NCBI GenBank assembly: GCA_036744795.1
Contig: DAIOHK010000003.1
Location: 1 to 64,000, forward strand
Direction of reading: 5' to 3'
Length of the DNA: 64,000 nucleotides
Source of the DNA: UBA5486 sp036744795
GTDB taxonomy: Bacteria > Bacillota > UBA4882 > UBA10575
Part shown: one piece after another, positions 1 through 8,586 of the stretch
Numbering within the stretch: the stretch's first letter is position 1
Layout of the letters: each line of letters opens with the position of its first letter
Notes under the pieces: model-generated
What the model saw: only the letters and a program-made list of their open reading frames with translations
Database searches by the model: none
Told to the model about the DNA's origin: nothing
Position numbers and translations under genes: made by a program

Positions 1-8
1 TTGTTTCT

Positions 9-60
9 TGGTTCAGGTGAATTTCTTCAGGCATTCTAAGGTTCAGCTTAGGCTGTAATC
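9..60. repeat. Repeat family D, copy 1
   Basis: The stretch 16-55 matches 10280-10320 in inverted orientation, about 35 of 41 positions by eye. The shared core on the complement reads AGCTGAACCTTAGAATGC followed by TGAAGAAATT. It is non-coding and lies upstream of the first gene. Its origin is unknown; it may be the decayed end of a mobile element. Confidence 0.5.
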
Positions 61-65
61 GGGTA

Positions 66-129
66 GTTGTTCACGCTGGCTACCTACAGACATTACGAAG
101 TGAACTGAATTAAAGCCAGGTGAATCAAC
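66..129. repeat. Repeat family A palindrome, copy 1
   Basis: A single diverged 64-bp copy of the palindromic family. The left arm is GTTGTTCACGCTGGC and the right arm GCCAGGTGAATCAAC, with ATTACGAAGTGAA in the middle. The arms are complementary apart from a few mismatches, so the element can form one long hairpin. It belongs to the same family as the clusters near 2.1, 18.0 and 51.8 kb. The rest of 1-387 holds repeats D and E and no convincing gene. Confidence 0.7.
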
Positions 130-230
130 AAGCAATGAAGTCCGCTTTATAGTCCATCCTGGACAAAAAGCGGCTCGCGACCTCCTGTCGCTCGACCCAA
201 TTTCAGCTTCCGCTTCATCAAGAAAACCAA

Positions 231-310
231 ATGAAGAAATCCAATATCACTTGCGAAACAACATTCTGACCTGGCTGGGCAAAGAATAATAAGAGATAAT
301 TTAAGAGTAT
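231..310. repeat. Repeat family E, copy 1
   Basis: About 80 bp beginning GAAGAAATCCAAT and continuing TTGCGAAACAA and ATTCTGACC; closely similar to 17832-17910. Both copies lie next to a family A palindrome, so E may be part of a larger composite element. Open frames on its minus strand share a stretch of sequence only because the DNA is repeated. Confidence 0.55.
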
Positions 311-387
311 TTCCTAAGTATAAACCCACCGTTATTGAAATAAATTGGTTATATGGGGAAAATAAGAAGAAAGCGGTGATGGTATAG

Positions 388-1014
388 TTGAAAAATTGGC
401 ATCATATTATTTTTTGGGGGGCTCTTTGGGGGATTGTAGAAGCTACTGTGGGTTATTTTTTACATCTTTTAGCCTTGCCAATTGGATGGTTGTTCTGGTT
501 TCCTATAGCTTTTGGCTTTATGAGAATCGTATATCAACAAACCAAAAATGCTAGTGCTGTTTTTTGCACCGCTTTGGTGGCGTCAAGTATTAAACTTAGT
601 GACTTGTTAATGCCGGTACGGATTGATTATGTGATTAATCCAGCGGTTTCTATTATTCTTGAAGCTTTAGCTGTTTTAGTGGTTTATAAGATATTTGTTA
701 CGAGGAAAGAAGAAGGAAAACGCATTTTTTCTTATAGTGGAGTGGCGATGATTAGTGTTTTGTGGCGCGCTTTCTATCTTATTTATGTACATTTTTTACC
801 CCGGAAATTTTTTGTAATTTCTCCGGCTGCAGGAATTCAGCCGCTTTTAAAGTTCTTAGTTATAGAAAATGTCGCTAATATACTGATGATTTGTTTCGTA
901 TCTAAAGTGGGAGCAAAAATAAGAAAAAGCTTTAACTTCTGGAATTTCACACCTTATCCTACTTTATCTCTAACCACATTGTTATTGGCGTTTTTACTCC
1001 AGTGGAAGTTTTAA
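388..1014 (+). CDS. Multi-pass membrane protein of unknown function
   Basis: A 208-residue hydrophobic protein with about five or six membrane segments and no soluble domain. It starts at TTG 388, with GGTGATGG a few bases upstream as a plausible SD. I do not recognise the family. The N-terminal motif WGIVEATVGY and the overall size suggest a small integral membrane protein, possibly a transporter component, but this is inference. Its stop TAA overlaps the ATG of the next gene (TAATG), so it is translationally coupled to the MobA-like transferase and the P-loop NTPase behind it. That coupling suggests a shared role, perhaps in cofactor or metal handling. Confidence 0.75.
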   Translation: MKNWHHIIFWGALWGIVEATVGYFLHLLALPIGWLFWFPIAFGFMRIVYQQTKNASAVFCTALVASSIKLSDLLMPVRIDYVINPAVSIILEALAVLVVYKIFVTRKEEGKRIFSYSGVAMISVLWRAFYLIYVHFLPRKFFVISPAAGIQPLLKFLVIENVANILMICFVSKVGAKIRKSFNFWNFTPYPTLSLTTLLLAFLLQWKF

Positions 1015-1577
1015 TGGTAGAGGCAGTAGTAGTTGCTGCCGGCTTATCATCGCGGGCAGGTGGATGGAAACCGGCCTTTGATTTAGGTGGACTAACTGTT
1101 ATTGAACGGTGCCTTTTGGGGATGTATCAATATTGTTCCCGTATTGTGGTGGTAGGGGGTTATCGTTTCGACTCTTTGGTAAAGATCTTAGAAAAATATG
1201 AGAAGGTAGAATTAGTATATAATCAGGATTACGAAGAAGGGATGCTTTCTTCTGTCCTAAAAGGGTTTGGTCAGATTCGGGGTCCCAGATTTTTTTATCT
1301 ACCGGGGGACTATCCACTAATTTCGCAAACTGTTTATGAAACATTACTCAAACAGGATGAGGAAATAGTTATTCCGGCTTTTCAAGGAATTACCGGGCAT
1401 CCGGTGCTTTTCCAGACCAAGGTAGTAAAATTATTATTGGACTCACCTAAGTACCTAAATTTAAGAGAGTTTATTGCTTCCCGTGAAAAAACAATTGTGG
1501 AAGTAGCTGATCCCGGTGTATTAATAGATATTGATACTAAAGAGGATTATCGGCAAATAGTCGGGTGTTTTTATTAA
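1014..1577 (+). CDS. MobA/MocA-like nucleotidyltransferase
   Basis: A 187-residue NTP-transferase-like protein. The N-terminus has the family nucleotide-binding signature (VVVAAGLSSRAGGWKPAF), followed by a LPGDYPLI motif (metal-binding Asp) and a GHPVLF motif; these are typical of molybdopterin cytidylyl/guanylyltransferases (MocA/MobA). The open frame can begin at GTG 1002, but ATG 1014 overlaps the upstream stop as TAATG and has GGAAG at a good distance, so 1014 is preferred. Its own stop overlaps the next start the same way. No molybdoenzyme gene is visible in the window, so the cofactor substrate is inferred only from the family. Confidence 0.8.
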   Translation: MVEAVVVAAGLSSRAGGWKPAFDLGGLTVIERCLLGMYQYCSRIVVVGGYRFDSLVKILEKYEKVELVYNQDYEEGMLSSVLKGFGQIRGPRFFYLPGDYPLISQTVYETLLKQDEEIVIPAFQGITGHPVLFQTKVVKLLLDSPKYLNLREFIASREKTIVEVADPGVLIDIDTKEDYRQIVGCFY

Positions 1578-2053
1578 TGATTTATATAATAACAGGCGAA
1601 ATAAATCAAGGAAAAAGTAGAAAACTTCTCTCCTTCTATCGGGAGGGGCAAAAGGGAGAAGGGTTTTATAATTACAAAATTTTTCGGGATGGATTTTACG
1701 TTGGACAGAAGATTATCCGGTTAACCACCGGGGAAAGTAGGGAGTTTTCTTATCGAGAAGGATTTATTCCTGATAATTGGCGAGAAGAGGGGCGTTTTAA
1801 GAACTTTAGTTTTTCCAAGAAGGGCTTAGAATTCGGTCGAAACATTATCAAAAATGCTCTTGCTTACTATATCGAACCATTGTTTATTGATGAAGTGGGC
1901 CCATTGGAATTGCAAGGTAAAGGATTTTGTGGAGTTTTTAAAGATACTCTTGATGCGGGAGTTAATGCGTATGTAGTAATAAGAAAAAGTTGTTTAAACA
2001 AAGTGATTGATATGTTTGCGCTTAAGGAATATGTAATAGTTGATACGAACTAA
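1577..2053 (+). CDS. THEP1-like P-loop nucleoside-triphosphatase
   Basis: A 158-residue protein with an N-terminal Walker A loop, GEINQGKSRK, and a Walker B-like stretch FIDEVGPLEL. This combination is typical of the THEP1-type NTPases that hydrolyse nucleoside triphosphates. The start ATG 1577 overlaps the upstream stop (TAATG); an in-frame GTG at 1565 is less likely. It is the last gene of the coupled trio, and a repeat cluster begins 4 bp after its stop. Pairing with a MobA-like transferase suggests a role in nucleotide-linked cofactor handling, which is inference. Confidence 0.75.
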   Translation: MIYIITGEINQGKSRKLLSFYREGQKGEGFYNYKIFRDGFYVGQKIIRLTTGESREFSYREGFIPDNWREEGRFKNFSFSKKGLEFGRNIIKNALAYYIEPLFIDEVGPLELQGKGFCGVFKDTLDAGVNAYVVIRKSCLNKVIDMFALKEYVIVDTN

Positions 2054-2056
2054 GTA

Positions 2057-2249
2057 GTCGCTCACGCCAGTTACCTCTGTAATCACGAAGCGATTTTAAA
2101 TCAAAAACCGGGTGAGTCGACCGGCTATCCTGTACGATGAAAATCAAAGCCAGGTGAGTCGATAAGACCCAAAGGTATCTTTAATTATTTGCTCACGCCG
2201 ACTTCTGCTAGTACACGCTAGTGTTTTAATAAAGGTCGGGCGAATCAAC
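2057..2249. repeat. Repeat family A cluster (two copies plus a partial)
   Basis: A full copy at 2057-2121 has arms GTCGCTCACGCCAGTT and AACCGGGTGAGTCGAC, with the inner hairpin AATCACGAAGCGATT. A half copy at about 2131-2164 keeps only a right arm. A third, diverged copy lies at 2188-2249 with CTAGTACACGCTAG in the middle. The cluster starts 4 bp after the upstream stop codon. The phrase CTATTTTCTAAGTA that follows is also seen beside other copies. Confidence 0.8.
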
Positions 2250-2381
2250 TAAGGCTATTTTCTAAGTAATTTATGCGTTTTTGTAAAGAGCAATAAATAT
2301 TTTTATTAGTTAAGTATGCTTAATGGAAACGAATAATATATTAACAATTATTAAAAATTCACCAGTTTTTCTTTTTTGTTA

Positions 2382-2410
2382 TTGAAGAATAAAAAAAACT
2401 TATATACAAT
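2382..2410 (+). promoter_or_regulatory. Candidate sigma-A promoter of gap
   Basis: TTGAAG (2382-2387) and TACAAT (2405-2410) are separated by 17 bp. The leader that follows can fold: GACGGCT pairs with AGCTGTC around 2430-2455, and CCCGG with CCGGG at 2455-2470, just before the SD. No known riboswitch is recognised. Confidence 0.5.
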
Positions 2411-2494
2411 TAGAAGTAACGGTTTTTGAGGACGGCTTAAAAATATTAGCTGTCCCCGGGTTTAACCGGGTAGGATTAAAAGGAGGTACTTAAG

Positions 2495-3505
2495 ATGTCA
2501 GTAAAAGTAGGAATTAATGGGTTCGGACGTATCGGGCGGCTCGTTTTCAGAGCAGCAGTTGATAACCCGGAAGTGGAGATCGTAGGGATTAATGATCCTT
2601 TTATTGATCTTGATTACATGGTTTATATGTTAAAGTATGATACTGTTCATGGCCGGTTTGAGGGAGAAGTCAGGATCGAAGATGATAAACTAGTGGTCAA
2701 TGGGGAAAAAATTAGTGTCTTCGGTTGTATGGATCCTGCTGAAATTCCTTGGAATTCATGTGGGGCAGAGTACATAGTTGAATCTACCGGTGTCTTTAAA
2801 ACAATTGAAAAAGCATCAGCTCACTTTAAAGGTGGTGCCAAAAAGGTTGTAGTCAGTGCTCCTTCAGCTGATGCACCAATGTTTGTAATGGGTGTCAACC
2901 ACGACAAATATACCAAGGATATGAATGTTGTATCTAATGCTTCTTGTACTACCAACTGCTTGGCTCCTTTGGCAAAAGTAATACATGATAATTTCGGTAT
3001 TGTCGAAGGTTTAATGACTACGGTGCATTCGATTACTGCTACTCAGAAAACTGTTGATGGGCCCTCCAAGAAAGACTGGAGAGGTGGGCGGGCAGCAGCG
3101 GCTAATATTATTCCTTCTTCTACTGGTGCGGCCAAGGCTGTGGGTAAGGTTATCCCCGAGCTTAATGGTAAATTAACCGGTATGTCTTTCCGTGTTCCAA
3201 CGATTGATGTTTCGGTTGTTGATCTTACCTGCCGCTTAGAAAAAGCTGCTACTTACGAAGAGATTAAAGCTGCAATTAAGAAGGCTTCCGAAAATGAACT
3301 TAAAGGCATTCTTGATTATACTGAAGATGATGTAGTTTCTTCAGACTTTATTCATGATCCCCATACTTCAATCTTTGATGCCAAGGCTGGTATTGCCTTA
3401 AATGATAATTTTGTAAAATTAGTAGCCTGGTATGATAATGAATGGGGTTATTCCAACAAGGTAGTGGATTTAATTTGTCATATGGCTAAAGTAGACCAGA
3501 AATAA
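2495..3505 (+). CDS. gap: Glyceraldehyde-3-phosphate dehydrogenase, type I
   Basis: Oxidises glyceraldehyde-3-phosphate to 1,3-bisphosphoglycerate with NAD in glycolysis. The 336-residue length is normal. Visible features are the Rossmann motif GINGFGRIGR at the N-terminus, the catalytic cysteine in SNASCTTNCLAP (Cys151), the following HSITATQK histidine, and the C-terminal WYDNEWGYS. The SD AAAGGAGG sits at 2479-2487. It is monocistronic here: its own candidate promoter lies upstream and a terminator downstream, and there is no pgk or tpi beside it as in many Firmicutes. Confidence 0.97.
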   Translation: MSVKVGINGFGRIGRLVFRAAVDNPEVEIVGINDPFIDLDYMVYMLKYDTVHGRFEGEVRIEDDKLVVNGEKISVFGCMDPAEIPWNSCGAEYIVESTGVFKTIEKASAHFKGGAKKVVVSAPSADAPMFVMGVNHDKYTKDMNVVSNASCTTNCLAPLAKVIHDNFGIVEGLMTTVHSITATQKTVDGPSKKDWRGGRAAAANIIPSSTGAAKAVGKVIPELNGKLTGMSFRVPTIDVSVVDLTCRLEKAATYEEIKAAIKKASENELKGILDYTEDDVVSSDFIHDPHTSIFDAKAGIALNDNFVKLVAWYDNEWGYSNKVVDLICHMAKVDQK

Positions 3506-3583
3506 GGGGATATTTGCCAAGGACGTAGAATAAATAATACTAGGATAAGTAGAATTAAATGTAGATAATCTGTAGAAGAAGAT

Positions 3584-3630
3584 GATGAAAAAGGATCGGT
3601 TATTTAGCAATTACCGGTCTTTTTTCATCT
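3584..3630 (+). terminator. Rho-independent terminator of gap
   Basis: A stem of GATGAAAAAGGATCGGT against ACCGGTCTTTTTTCATC with a loop near 3601-3612; the T run is within the 3' arm. It lies about 80 bp after the gap stop. Confidence 0.7.
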
Positions 3631-3646
3631 AAATTAATACTTGGTA

Positions 3647-3770
3647 GTCGCTCACCCCGGCAAGCTGGAGCAAGCGAAAGGATGAAAATTGAATTTTCAT
3701 CAAAAGCTTATAAAGCTTACAAAGGCGGTCATTCAACCGAGCGACGAGTATCGAGATTTATTTTCTAAGT
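3647..3770 (+). repeat. Repeat family B, best-preserved copy
   Basis: Begins with an A-like end, GTCGCTCACCCCGG, then GAAAGGATGAAAATTG paired with AATTTTCATC, then AGCTTACAAAGGCGGTCATTC and ACCGAGCGACGAG. The same order of blocks is found inverted at 12187-12286 and, more decayed, at 26826-26931. No coding potential is seen. With the gap terminator and the family C element at 3886-3982 it accounts for most of the 490 bp between gap and the next gene. Confidence 0.6.
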
Positions 3771-3885
3771 TGGGTTAAGAAACGGCATAATTTACTTGTT
3801 TATTATTAATGAGTTAAGGTAAAATGAGTTAGTTACTTCTAAGTTTCCCATAAATATAACTTTTGTTACGAAGTCTATTGATAGG

Positions 3886-3982
3886 TGAGGGAATTACATA
3901 ATTTTATTTGGTATCCATTTAACCAGTATATAAAAATTGTGATTGAACCTATGGTGGCTAATTGAATTATGCAATTTCTTAA
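3886..3982 (+). repeat. MITE-like element, family C, copy 1
   Basis: About 97 bp with terminal inverted repeats TGAGGGAATTACATAATT (left) and GAATTATGCAATTTCTTAA (right). Internal TATGGTGGCTAA recurs in the copy at 44729-44809. It ends 14 bp before the next gene's longest start, so it forms that gene's leader. Confidence 0.65.
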
Positions 3983-4011
3983 GGTAGGAAAAATTTATGG
4001 GGGTGTGTAAT

Positions 4012-4422
4012 GTGGCGGATTTATGGCAAGATGTAAAAAAGAGCGTTGATAAATTAACAACAACGATTAATGTAAAATCAAAAGAGGTAGTACAAGTTTC
4101 AAAGGTGAAAAAAGAGATTGATGAATTAAAAAATAAAATGCAAGCACATTTTCCAGCACTGGGCGAAGTAACCTATCATATGTATCGTGAGGGGAATATT
4201 GACCAAGGAAAAATAGATGAAGTCTGTAGAGAGATCGCAGCTCTAGATGAACAGATTAAACAGAAAGAGAATGAACTAAAGCGAATCTACCGTGATTCCC
4301 AGGAAGCAAGGGGTAAAAGGTTTTGCCCTTATTGCGAGTTTGAAATCCCTGTTGATGCTAGATTCTGTAGCCAGTGCGGGAAAAATTTGCCTAATGAAGT
4401 GAAGACCGAGATTAATAACTAG
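4012..4422 (+). CDS. Coiled-coil zinc-ribbon protein
   Basis: About 136 residues. The first two thirds are charged and helical (coiled-coil-like, rich in Lys and Glu), followed by a C-terminal double-CxxC zinc ribbon (CPYCEFEIP, then FCSQCGKNL). Function is unknown; such proteins may be scaffolds or membrane-associated regulators. Two starts are possible: ATG 3997 (AAGGTAGG upstream) or GTG 4012 (GGGGTG at 4000-4005), giving a MADLWQDVKK start. I prefer 4012, but the choice is not certain. It stands alone, with a family C repeat in front and a terminator behind. Confidence 0.7.
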   Translation: MADLWQDVKKSVDKLTTTINVKSKEVVQVSKVKKEIDELKNKMQAHFPALGEVTYHMYREGNIDQGKIDEVCREIAALDEQIKQKENELKRIYRDSQEARGKRFCPYCEFEIPVDARFCSQCGKNLPNEVKTEINN

Positions 4423-4464
4423 TAATAATACGAAAGAGAGATCAGACAACAGTAAAATGACTAA

Positions 4465-4507
4465 GGCAGTTTATCATCTGCTTCTTAAATAAACTGCTCT
4501 TTTTGTA
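4465..4507 (+). terminator. Rho-independent terminator
   Basis: GCAGTTTAT pairs with ATAAACTGC, followed by TCTTTTTG. It lies 45 bp after the zinc-ribbon gene. Confidence 0.7.
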
Positions 4508-4646
4508 GTTACCTGTGAAATATTAAAGTCTTCAATTTGTAAGCTCTCTTACTCCTGTACAAGCGGTTATGATTTACAAACTGTAGTATTTCTTATATAG
4601 TACAATAATTGAGCTACAACTATTTATGGTGAGAAGGAGAATTATC

Positions 4647-5624
4647 GTGCGAAAAATTCTAGTAACATACCAGATTCCCAAGGAAGGGCTTGCAAGTTTG
4701 TTTTCTGATTACAATGTAATCTACCCTGACAAAAGGGTGCTGACGAAAGAGGAGATCCTCTCTTTGGTTCCGGAGGTGGATGGCATTCTCGCTGCTGGTG
4801 TGAAAATAGATGCCGAGATTATTGAGCAAGCGAAAAATTTAAAGATTATCAGTGGGTATGGGGCAGGTTATGATAATATTGATATAAAAAGTGCGACGGC
4901 AAAAGGAATCACTGTTACTAACACACCTGATGCAGTAACCGAAGCCACTGCGGAGATTGCATTTGGCTTAATGCTTGGTGTAATGCGGAGGATTGCGGAA
5001 TGTGACCGGAAATTACGGGTAGGGGTTTTAAAATGGGGCATGATGAATAATCTCGGTCATGTTTTATACGGAAAAGTATTGGGGATTATTGGGATGGGAC
5101 GGATTGGAAAGGCTATTGCTCGAAGAGGCCTTGCTTCCGGGATGCAAATTATTTACCATAATCGTAACCGGTTGGATGAGGAAACAGAATCTACTTATCA
5201 TGCCAAATATAGGTCTCTTAAAGAGCTATTGCAAGAGGCTGATGTAGTTTCAATCAGTACTCCTTTGACCAAAGAAACATATCATTTAATCGGCAAAGAG
5301 GAATTAGAATTAATGAAACCTTCAGCTTACCTTATTAATACTTCCCGCGGTGCGGTACTGGATGAAGCTGCTTTGATTAAGATTTTGCAAGCGAAAAAGA
5401 TTGCCGGCGCTGGATTGGATGTTTTTGAGCAAGAACCTTATATTCCACCGGAACTATTAGCCATGGATCACGTAGTGCTGGGGCCTCATATTGGAACAGA
5501 AGCGATTGAGGCTCGGGTTCAGATGGCAATGACTGCTGCGGAAAATATTTGTAATTATTTTGCAGGAATTACCCCTAAATATGTAGTGAATAAGGAACAA
5601 TTTAAGGGCAGTTTGAAAAATTAA
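4647..5624 (+). CDS. D-2-hydroxyacid dehydrogenase (NAD-dependent)
   Basis: A 325-residue member of the D-isomer-specific 2-hydroxyacid dehydrogenases, of the glyoxylate/hydroxypyruvate/2-ketogluconate reductase type. The NAD-binding motif is GIIGMGRIGKAIARR. The catalytic Arg is in NTSRGAVLDE, the Glu in FEQEP and the His in GPHIGTEA. The longest frame starts at ATG 4626, but AGAAGGAG at 4632-4639 points to GTG 4647, giving MRKILVTY, the expected family N-terminus. The exact substrate cannot be read. A Gfo/Idh/MocA oxidoreductase follows, so the pair may act on a sugar acid (inference). Confidence 0.88.
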   Translation: MRKILVTYQIPKEGLASLFSDYNVIYPDKRVLTKEEILSLVPEVDGILAAGVKIDAEIIEQAKNLKIISGYGAGYDNIDIKSATAKGITVTNTPDAVTEATAEIAFGLMLGVMRRIAECDRKLRVGVLKWGMMNNLGHVLYGKVLGIIGMGRIGKAIARRGLASGMQIIYHNRNRLDEETESTYHAKYRSLKELLQEADVVSISTPLTKETYHLIGKEELELMKPSAYLINTSRGAVLDEAALIKILQAKKIAGAGLDVFEQEPYIPPELLAMDHVVLGPHIGTEAIEARVQMAMTAAENICNYFAGITPKYVVNKEQFKGSLKN

Positions 5625-5766
5625 ATCTATGTAAAAGGGGCTAATTACCAAGAAAAAAGGACAAGAAATGTAGAAAATTAAATAAATGGACAAGATATGG
5701 GCAGACATTCATCAAATCATTGGATATAATAAAGGTGGTAACCAACAAGAGAATGGAGGAATTAAT

Positions 5767-7056
5767 ATGGCACAGAAAAAGAGATATGTACAAGTAGGTG
5801 TAGGAGGCAGAGCCCGCTTTTTCTACGAAGCAATTGCTGGAAGATTCAATGAAACATCAGAATTAGTTGGTTTTTGCGATGTTAATCAGACACGGATGGA
5901 TTACGCAAATAAAGTTCTTCAGGAGAAATACAATTACAAACCACTTCCCACTTATAATTATACTCAGTTTGATGAGATGATAAAAAATGAAAAACCGGAT
6001 ATTGTTATTGTTACTTCCGTAGATCGGACTCATCATACCTATATTATAAGGGCAATGGAACTTGGTTGTGATGTACTTACAGAAAAACCAATGACTACAG
6101 ATGAGGTTAAAGCTCAAGCAATTTTAGATGCAGTAAAGAGAACAGGGCGAAAGTTAAGGGTCTCCTTTAACTATCGTTATGCTCCTCATAATACCAAAAT
6201 TAGGGAATTGATAGCCGATGGAACCATCGGTGAAGTCTTTTCCGTACATTTTGAATGGTTGCTTAACACCAAGCATGGTGCGGACTATTTCCGTCGTTGG
6301 CATCGGGATAAAAGGAACAGCGGTGGGCTTTTAGTTCACAAAGCTACTCACCATTTTGACTTAGTCAATTTCTGGTTAGCTACCCAGCCGGATACAGTTT
6401 TTGCCTTAGGTGATTTAAGATTCTATGGACGGGAAAATGCGGAAAAACGTGGGGTAACTAAATTCTATTCACGAGCACATGGTAGTGAAAATGCCAAAGA
6501 TGATTTCTTTGCTTTACATTTGGAAGAGAAAGAACAGCTAAAAGCGATGTATTTGGATGCTGAGAAGGAAGATGGGTATATCCGCGATCAAAGCGTTTTT
6601 GGTGACGGAATTAGCATTGAAGATACCATGGGCGTATTGGTCAAATATAAAAATAATGCGATTATGACTTATTCACTCAATGCTTATCTGCCGTGGGAAG
6701 GCTTTAGAGTAGCTTTTAATGGTAGTAAAGGCCGGATCCAGGTTTCTGTAGTTGAGAAATCATACGTAAATGCCGGCGGGAACGCTGATTTGGAAGGCGC
6801 AGTTAATAGAAAGAAAATTGAAGTCTTCCCAATGTTTGGTGAACCCTATGAGGTTCCTGTTATCGAATCCGAGGGTGGACATGGCGGTGGAGACCCAATT
6901 CTCCTCAATGATCTGTTTGGAATTCCAGAGCCAGATCGGTTTAACCGGGCAGCATCACATGTTGATGGTGCAATGTCAATTCTGACTGGTGTTGCTGCTA
7001 ACAAGTCGATTGCCACCGGAATGCCGATTAAGGTAGATTCTTTGGTTAAATTCTAA
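5767..7056 (+). CDS. Gfo/Idh/MocA family oxidoreductase
   Basis: A 429-residue NAD(P)-dependent sugar or inositol-type dehydrogenase. It has an N-terminal Rossmann domain (VGVGGRARFF), the family EKP motif in LTEKPMT, and a C-terminal alpha/beta substrate domain. A longer frame opens at 5686, but GGAGGA at 5755-5760 selects ATG 5767. At about 430 residues it is longer than typical 340-residue members, as in several uncharacterised glycoside-linked relatives. It follows the hydroxyacid dehydrogenase by about 140 bp and is closed by a strong terminator. The substrate is unknown. Confidence 0.85.
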   Translation: MAQKKRYVQVGVGGRARFFYEAIAGRFNETSELVGFCDVNQTRMDYANKVLQEKYNYKPLPTYNYTQFDEMIKNEKPDIVIVTSVDRTHHTYIIRAMELGCDVLTEKPMTTDEVKAQAILDAVKRTGRKLRVSFNYRYAPHNTKIRELIADGTIGEVFSVHFEWLLNTKHGADYFRRWHRDKRNSGGLLVHKATHHFDLVNFWLATQPDTVFALGDLRFYGRENAEKRGVTKFYSRAHGSENAKDDFFALHLEEKEQLKAMYLDAEKEDGYIRDQSVFGDGISIEDTMGVLVKYKNNAIMTYSLNAYLPWEGFRVAFNGSKGRIQVSVVEKSYVNAGGNADLEGAVNRKKIEVFPMFGEPYEVPVIESEGGHGGGDPILLNDLFGIPEPDRFNRAASHVDGAMSILTGVAANKSIATGMPIKVDSLVKF

Positions 7057-7088
7057 ATTAAATACCTAGTAAAATTTAAAAATTTTAA

Positions 7089-7120
7089 TGGGCTGTCCAA
7101 AAAGGGACAGCCCATTTTTT
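7089..7120 (+). terminator. Rho-independent terminator
   Basis: A near-perfect stem TGGGCTGTCC / GGGACAGCCCA with a short A-rich loop, followed by TTTTTT. It closes the oxidoreductase gene and lies between convergent genes. Confidence 0.9.
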
Positions 7121-7169
7121 AGAGGCATTTTTCCAACGTGGGGTATGTGAAACGGGTGATCAGAATAGT

Positions 7170-8570
7170 TTATTGAAACTCCCTTATTTCTGTATCTTCC
7201 CGTAACTCCATTTGCTGAGAGTAATCATGGAGCTTTCTCTTATATGCCAGCTCTACGCCAGTTAGATCGGCAACCTCCGGGGTAAGGGCACAGAGGTCAT
7301 GACGGTCTACTGCCGCGAGAGAATCTTTTCCTAGTGCGACTACACCTAAAACCATCTCAGCAACGCAGGAGTTCAAGTAATTAGTAAGGCTTTTTGCCGC
7401 AAGTTCGATATCAAGCTTATCTTTAAGCCGGCCGGAATGTAAAGCAAGTTGGGTGGGAGGCTCAAAAGGAGCGGTTTCCACCATTTGCGTGTGGATCATC
7501 GCCATTACGGCAGCTGTTCCGATATACACTGCATCTGCTCCTAAAGCCATGGCTTTTAAAAAGTGTCCGGGAGAGAAAAAGCCTCCACTAGCGATGATTG
7601 AAACTTGATCTTTTACCCCTTTTCCCTCTAGAAAATCTACTGCTCTTACCAGAGCGTGCATAGTAGGAAGACCAAAATCATCTTCAAGTAATGGTTGGCC
7701 GGCATGAGTTCCGGCCTCAGCACCATCGATGACAATTACATCAATACCAGCATCAAGGGCAATCTCAATTTCCTCTTCCAAATAGTGACTGGCAGCGAAT
7801 TTAAAGGAGATGGGAACGCCACTAGTTTCTTCCTTTAATTGAAATACCAGTTTCTTAAGGTCATCAGGAGATTCTAGTCCTGGTAAGCGGGAAGAGATAA
7901 TCATATCTTCACCTTTTGCTAGACCGTAGATATGCCGGAATTCTTCATCAATCTTCTCTGCTTTAGTGGTCTGGGGTGCGGAAGCTTGTGCTCCTTGACC
8001 CAGTTGAATCTCGATCATATCGGCCATGGTGTAAAATTCAGGTTTATTACCATGAGGCCATAAGCCTCGGTGGTATTGATATATGTACTTGGCGGCTGTT
8101 TCCCTTTCCTCCGGGATATAAGCTCCTTCTCCGGTATTAATGGCTGTTCCTGCTTTAGTTGAAGCTTTAGCCAGAGCAAGACGGGCCTCTTTACTTAATG
8201 CCCCCCCATAGGACATCCCGGAAATGATGATTGGGATCTGTAGTTCCAAAGGCCTTTTGGCATTAGGCCCAAGTACAATATTGGTTTTGACAGAATTCTG
8301 ATCTATTGTAGGCAGACGAAACAGATGAACGGGGTTAAACAATAAATCTTGCCAAGGGGAGAAATGATAAACGCTACCAAAGGGGCGCCCCAGAGGCTTC
8401 CCTTTTTCTGCTCGGAGCACTACTTCCATTAGGTGAAGAGGGGTAACTTTCATAGTCGTTGAGATTAATTCCCATAAATTTTCCACATAGGGATCACGCA
8501 TTAAACGCAGGAGAAACTGGTCCATCATACCATCAAGAAATTTGCGGCTAATATCTTCGATTATGCTCAA
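7170..8570 (-). CDS. Glutamate-synthase-like FMN-binding protein
   Basis: A 466-residue protein equivalent to the central FMN/synthase domain of glutamate synthase (GltB domain 2) without the glutaminase or glucosyl domains. Typical stretches are IIISGMSYGGALS, NTGEGAY, DMIEIQLGQGAQ and VIDGAEAGTHAG, followed by IIASGGFFSPGHFLKAMALGADAVYIGT. The conserved Cys-rich Fe-S motif is not obvious, so stand-alone glutamate synthesis is doubtful. The start is TTG at 8570, with AAAGGAAG upstream. It lies 16 bp downstream of the ThDP-dependent enzyme on the same strand and is surely cotranscribed with it. The real reaction is unknown. Confidence 0.8.
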   Translation of the reverse strand: MSIIEDISRKFLDGMMDQFLLRLMRDPYVENLWELISTTMKVTPLHLMEVVLRAEKGKPLGRPFGSVYHFSPWQDLLFNPVHLFRLPTIDQNSVKTNIVLGPNAKRPLELQIPIIISGMSYGGALSKEARLALAKASTKAGTAINTGEGAYIPEERETAAKYIYQYHRGLWPHGNKPEFYTMADMIEIQLGQGAQASAPQTTKAEKIDEEFRHIYGLAKGEDMIISSRLPGLESPDDLKKLVFQLKEETSGVPISFKFAASHYLEEEIEIALDAGIDVIVIDGAEAGTHAGQPLLEDDFGLPTMHALVRAVDFLEGKGVKDQVSIIASGGFFSPGHFLKAMALGADAVYIGTAAVMAMIHTQMVETAPFEPPTQLALHSGRLKDKLDIELAAKSLTNYLNSCVAEMVLGVVALGKDSLAAVDRHDLCALTPEVADLTGVELAYKRKLHDYSQQMELREDTEIREFQ

Positions 8571-8586
8571 TCCATTAACTTCCTTT

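Noticed and set aside
147..329. Minus-strand open frame of 60 codons sharing a stretch of sequence with the frame at 17759-18007
   Set aside because: The similarity comes from DNA repeat E; there is no SD and both frames run through palindromic repeats.
2411..2494. Riboswitch in the gap leader
   Set aside because: Two small hairpins are present, but no conserved riboswitch core is recognisable.
7170..8570. Calling the gene a functional glutamate synthase
   Set aside because: The glutaminase and C-terminal domains are missing and no small subunit is nearby.
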